Source: Axinella damicornis
Taxonomy: Eukaryota > Porifera > Demospongiae > Axinellida > Axinellidae
Direction: 5' to 3'
Assembly: GCA_963931865.1 (NCBI GenBank)
Contig: OZ007505.1
Location: 11,273,474-11,337,473, forward strand
DNA: 64,000 nucleotides
Shown here: positions 59,238 to 64,000 of the stretch, in pieces
How the letters are laid out: every line of letters begins with the position of its first letter
How positions within the stretch are numbered: position 1 is the first letter of the stretch
Notes under the pieces: model-generated
Told to the model about the DNA's origin: nothing
The model's input: the letters and a program-made list of their open reading frames with translations, nothing else
The model's database searches: none
Position numbers and translations under genes: made by a program

Positions 59238-62200
59238 TCACTTTCTTTTGAAAGGGTCAAGGGTCTCTGAGGCCCAGTCAGGGTGAACGGTGTAGTGGGA
59301 AGGCTGTTGTCTTTTTGCAGTAAACATTGAGCCTTTGGCAGTCTCCCGCCCAGAACTGGAACGACGCAATTGCTGTCTCTTTGGTGGCTCTGGGTGTCTA
59401 GTGGCAGACACATCAACTGCAGCTGCTTCCCTACAATTCAGTGTTACAATGGTGCCACAGTGACTCTTGTATAATTATTTCAATAAATTTTCTTAGTGGT
59501 ACATCTAAGCCACTGAGACCCGTGAGCCAATGGAAGTGCTACCTACAGCCACTATGGCCATGGGCGGTCAATTCAATGTGTTTGTTGTGTGCCCGAGTAA
59601 AAGTAAATATAGCTGAGAAATACGCCATGGAACAGAGGGAAGCATAAGGTAACAAAGTTGATAATGAAAGCCTTTTGCCTGCCTTTGGCAGTGTGGCTGT
59701 ATATAGCAAAGACAAATAACTTCCCCTGGCCCTGGAAGATGAGCTACGTAACAGTACGTACACCGGCAACGACCAAAAGCTTCAGGTGAAATCCAACTGA
59801 TTTTCACTATAGTTCTCCCTTGCAAAGAGCTTGAGGAAATATTCTAGTAATGCATCATGCATGATGCTGGAACCTACACCAACAGTTCATAACAATTGCC
59901 AACACTCAATGTGTAACAGGTTGGTGCAATTATAGCTAAGTCTGAATCACACTTCATCAACCTCTCACAAGCAAATTATTGACAACCTGGAAAGATGTTG
60001 GAAGTAGCTGTGGGCATTCTTTTCCTCCCTCTGTTTGCGTGAGGGTGTCATCACAGCAGAACGGACCCTAGTAGAGTGCAGGGAAGCTTTTTCAGCAGGA
60101 TCAGGCCTTTTACCATGGGAGCTTATTGTGCGAAAGAATTTGGCAGCAACATGTTGCTCTATTGGAATGAACAGACATTGACAGTTACCAATCTGTTGTA
60201 TACATGTCATGCAGAATACTCTGAAGTGTGTATGATGTATAGCTATCTGAGTGTTCATTGCTTAGATTAAATCAGAGTCCACCACGTAGACATCTTGCAA
60301 GTGGTTACAACGCAATGATCCCATGACCACTACATCCCATACATGTACGTACCTTTCTTGTTAGCACTGGCCAGCCAGTCTTCAACAGCAGGAACTATAT
60401 CTGGATTGAGACTATCATCTAGAGACTAAAGAAGGAATTCAGTTAATATGTACACATTGTAACCTTTGAAATGACAGTATGACTTACCTTCTGCAAGGAC
60501 AATCTTGGTCTTTCTTGAGGAATAGTTGGAAGGCCTCCTACAATGATTTCAGTAGTCACTAAGTTGTAGAGCTGTGATATTGCTCCTTGTATCAACACTG
60601 ATTATTGGGGGTTGAATAATTGCCGATTATCCAATTATTTGTCAAAATTTGTGGAGGCATATGATGTATGTAGTGATGCTTCATTGAGCTCAAAATATGT
60701 ACATACCACCAAGTATTACAAACATACACAATACATTAACAAGCTACGATGTCAGTTTCCTACGATATACCATGAATACACAATAGTATATGAATACACA
60801 ATAGTATGGTTTGCTACGTACAAGTATTAAACTATAGCATTTTCTGTTCCCTTTATTGTGCTCGCTAACATACTCACAAGCAGATTTCAATAATTGATAT
60901 CTTAATTTTACCACCAATAATTGAAGGGCTGAGAACCAGAGTGGTCTAACCCACATAAATTGAATTAGCCTCCCTAAACTTGAGAATACTGTTAACAGTA
61001 CAGTATTCTCAAGTTTAGGGGGGCTAATTCAATTTTTGTGGGTTAGGCCACTCTGGTTCTCAGCCCTTCAATTGGTCTAAGATCTTGATATTGATCAATT
61101 ATTCAATAAATTGATTATTGGTCACAGCTCTACTAAGTTGGTATGATGTATGTCACACATCAAGAGTCTAGATTACCTGTAAGTTGTTTCTGGGGCTGGA
61201 TTGGTTCCAATTGGGCTCGATTTTCCCATGAAGGCTTGGTGAGAAGCTATAGTAACAGAAAGCAACAATTCAACGAATGATTACATACAAGAGTGCATGA
61301 TGCTTATCATCATCATTGACGATGATGTCATCTTGCACTCTTCTTGCATACTATAGGAATAGGGTCGGTCGTTAACTTGGAACCAATGCATAGTAAACGG
61401 AAAGCAAATCAATGAATGATGTAGGAATAGGGGACGGTCATAGATTTGCTGGCCAGAATGATTTTTGTGTGCTATAGAAGCTTCAACTGTCATTCTGTGT
61501 CAAAATGTGGATCTGATCCTCACTGAGTCGCATGCATGAGTAATATGGTAACTAGCTGGGCCCTACTCTATGGGCAGTATCTAGTGATGGAAAGGTCCAA
61601 CCCAGCCTACAACACCACTCTGCCTTGCACCTGGGCCTTCAGACAGTAATGCTGCAACCCATAGTACAATGGCAATCGCAAGCAGCGCGGATGCACACTC
61701 AATGGAATTCATATTATTGCCGAAAATGAATGGCAACTAAAGGGTGTGGTCAATGATACTACTGCACATGCTCAGAAGTGTGACTTACGTGCAGCAACCG
61801 TATTATAATTGTAGAAGATAGATCGATCAATACATACATGTGAGTCAGAAAGTCTCCGCCGCCTGAACTTCTCCATCTCCTTCTGCCTCTCCTTGGCTCT
61901 TTCCACCCTCAATGCTGCTTCAAAGTCCACTCCAGTGGGAACTGGCCCTGTGCAAGCCAGTTAAACAGTGGAAGTCAGCACCTAACTTGAAGAAGTGGTC
62001 TTAAATTACAAGGTGGAATTCCCTGCATACATTAGATACAGTGCTGTATACATGTACAAAAAGAATTTACTTGCAGCATAATATTTTGCTTACGTAGTGG
62101 ATCGTACGATAGTGACTGTAGAGCATTGGCTCGGTAGATAGCAGGGTCAAAACCAAGTTTATTTACACCAGTCAGAACTTCATTTTTGGCATCCCCAGCT

Positions 62201-62746
62201 GCATGTGTATGAATGTCAACATAACACACTGGATCATGCAATAATTGGACAGGTAATAGGAAACTATGGGAACCAATCACCCTAACATCACATAAGGCCA
62301 GCAGCACATTTGGGGATTCCATGACACATTTGAGGTAGCTATGTCTAGATCTGTCCTCCACTACAGTACACTATGATCTGCATGCATTATGATATATCAC
62401 TAAACAAACATTTCATGGCACATTCTCTTCAGTGGAAATGACGGAACTTTAAGGTATGAACCTTCAAAGCTAGCTTTGATCTCAGAAGATAATAGTCAGG
62501 ATAACATATATCAAGCAGAATAGAGACGTTTCTGTGTCCGTTCCCATTTCACCGAATCTGTCTTCAAAAAACCTCAGTCAATTGACCCATGCAGGGAGCT
62601 GCGTCAATCCTGAACTGCTGTTTGACTAGCTAACCTTATGTGTCTCGCATGCACATTTAGTAACTTCTGAGATTACGTAGCACTCGTTTTTGTACTCACA
62701 AACTGGAGAAGACAAGAGCCAAGAGCCTTTGCCATGCCATTCTGCC
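59238..62746 (-). CDS. Unrecognised multi-exon gene with basic, Pro-rich C-terminus
   Basis: Seven exons keep phase: 62198-62094 (NEVLTGVNKLGFDPAIYRAN), 61947-61838 (VDFEAALRVERAKERQKEME then KFRRRRLSDSH), 61246-61177 (LLTKPSWENRAQLEPIQPQK), 60537-60488 (GLPTIPQERPRLSLQK), 60425-60353 (SLDDSLNPDIVPAVEDWLAS), 60158-59987 (EQHVAAKFFRTISSHGKRPD, then Arg/Lys-rich) and 59430-59238 (PPKRQQLRRSSSGRETAKGS, HYTVHPDWASETLDPFKRK, stop). All have consensus GT-AG boundaries. An eighth, 62746-62700 (AEWHGKGSWLLSSPV), joins in phase but is tentative; the start codon is not found. The product has a predicted coiled-coil with a basic patch and no membrane segment. I do not recognise the family. The nearest gene is the receptor, whose start is 15 kb away on the same strand. 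Confidence 0.72.
60919..61073. repeat. 155-bp near-perfect palindrome
   Basis: AATTGAAGGGCTGAGAACCA runs to a centre at GTTAAC (about 60,994) and returns as TGGTTCTCAGCCCTTCAATT. Almost every base pairs. It lies in the intron between exons 61246-61177 and 60537-60488. Confidence 0.92.
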
Positions 62747-63566
62747 CTTAGTGCTTGACTGGATAAAGCAACGCTACATTGTGGTGATGCTTGATTGTGC
62801 TAGTTGTGAGCCCGGTGACATCGCTTATGAAGGATCAAGTTGAGAGAATTGGAAGCGAGGTCAGTATAAAGGGATCAAGTACAATGATGGCCCTATTAGC
62901 CTAAGGGTCCATTCTTCGTAGTTGTGCCAAATAGGACTGGGAAGCAGAATCGTTGGATGTCGAACATGCATTGTTTCAAAAGCCTTCTATGGACCATGGG
63001 TGAGCGACAAAAGCTTCTCTCACGAAATGAGTAGCCATGATCGCGCTTGGTTGACATGGGATTCTTAGCGGACACGTTTACAGGTACTTAACACCACGGG
63101 ATTAATGCAATGATTGCACATTCTACAGTGTGCTGCAAGACCAAGATATCCGACTTCGTTCACCAGACCGTTTCTCCCCATGAGGGGGTGTGGTCTGGGC
63201 ATCAGACTAGAAATTATAGCCTACAAAATTAATAATTACGTATCTGAAGCAAATGGTTAACATGCCTACTGCTTTAACTGTGTACACTATTTACTAAGCT
63301 GCAGCTGTCATTAGTTATTATACTGTAAGTTCCCAAGACTGTAAGAAACATCGAAGTGCAGGGCACACATCAGGATGTGACAAGACACACACACTCAAGC
63401 TCCTAGGAGGATCATGATACCATCAAAATGGAGAGAAACACGGATGTTTCTGTGTTGCCACTTGTTTCGGTGTTTTCCGGATGCCCACACAATGCCATGT
63501 ATTTTATTGAGGTGTGGCACCTGGTTTATTCACCGAGCATTTGTATCAGCAAAGGTGGTGGGTACA
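62747..63566. other. Non-coding stretch, presumed upstream region of the minus-strand gene
   Basis: Should contain the first exon and promoter of the gene above; I could not identify them. Confidence 0.3.
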
Positions 63567-63996
63567 GTCTAGCTGCTAGTCCCTCTCCGCCCGGCCGGTC
63601 AGGCGGGCGTGCGGCGTAGCCGCGTGCGGAGGGCGGAGAGGGTCTAGCCAACATTGCACTTGATTGTGTTTCAACTGACCAAATCAGATCTCACTGAAGC
63701 GATTCGTTCCAATTTTATTCATGACTCTCATGGCTGCAAACTGAGCCGTTCGCGTACGATCAGCCCGGCGGAGAGTGTCTAATAGCCTACATTCGAGCTA
63801 AACTAGTCCAACCTGGATGCCTCCAAGGGTACAGAACTCATCCTCAACTCTAGCTGGCACTTCACCAGTTCACAGGTACATGTAATTGGCATTCCAGAGA
63901 AACGTGATCAAGTGCAATGTTTGCTAGACCCTCTCCGCCCTCCGCACACTCGCTTGACCAGCCTGGTGGAGAGGGGCTAGCGGCTAGACTAAGGTG
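63567..63996. mobile_element. 430-bp fold-back element with GC-rich hairpin ends
   Basis: AGTCTAGCTGCTAGTCCCTC on the left pairs with GAGAGGGGCTAGCGGCTAGACT on the right; GGAGAGGGTCTAGC and GCTAGACCCTCTCC, with TTGCACTTGAT and ATCAAGTGCAA, form a second inner layer. Both ends contain a GC-rich stem (CTCTCCGCCC ... GGGCGGAGAG). The right half (GTACATGTAATTGGCATTCC) is nearly identical to segments at about 45,080-45,250 and 48,250-48,510. Confidence 0.75.
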
Positions 63997-64000
63997 GGTA

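Overview
This is a eukaryotic, intron-rich, AT-leaning window that looks like a sponge genome, most likely a demosponge of the Amphimedon type. That assignment is inference. It rests on short GT-AG introns, metazoan extracellular domains (YWTD propeller, EGF, somatomedin B, Ig, GPS/7TM) and a mix of DIRS, LINE, tyrosine-recombinase and fold-back elements. I see no bacterial operons, CRISPR or rRNA.

Layout. 0-11 kb is mostly repeats: a decayed DIRS-type retrotransposon (about 1.4-4.9 kb) with a nested insertion, a 90-bp-TIR element carrying a 142-bp satellite (4.96-6.10 kb), a long GT microsatellite, a 41-bp minisatellite, a DDE integrase-core remnant and a decayed tyrosine recombinase of the Crypton/DUF3504 kind (9.4-10.8 kb). 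11.4-16.5 kb, minus strand, holds a receptor-like protein kinase with frame breaks and, upstream of it, a decayed copy of a repeat-borne invertebrate protein family. 17.4-24.9 kb has little coding content: two candidate plus-strand exons, nested TIR elements with long G/C runs, and a LINE 3' fragment.

The centrepiece is one minus-strand gene spanning 43,903 to 24,923. I could trace 36 exons whose intron phases all agree and whose lengths sum to 6,894 nt (2,297 residues plus stop). It encodes, in order: signal peptide and an unrecognised N-terminal region; YWTD propeller, EGF, Pro-rich linker, somatomedin B; the same four-part module again; Ig, Ig, EGF, Ig; a short unrecognised region; HormR; GAIN with GPS; family-B2 seven-transmembrane domain; and a long cytoplasmic tail with two NPxY motifs. 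It therefore joins an LDL-receptor-related ectodomain to an adhesion GPCR. A LINE sits in one of its introns (36.9-39.1 kb).

44.1-49.3 kb, just upstream of this gene, carries two inverted copies of a roughly 1.9-kb element with the terminal sequence CAGTCCAATCGCC. 49.3-59.2 kb is mainly repeats and non-coding sequence. 59.2-62.7 kb, minus strand, holds a second multi-exon gene whose seven firm exons keep phase; I do not recognise the family. The window ends in a 430-bp fold-back element (63.57-64.0 kb) related to part of the 1.9-kb repeats.
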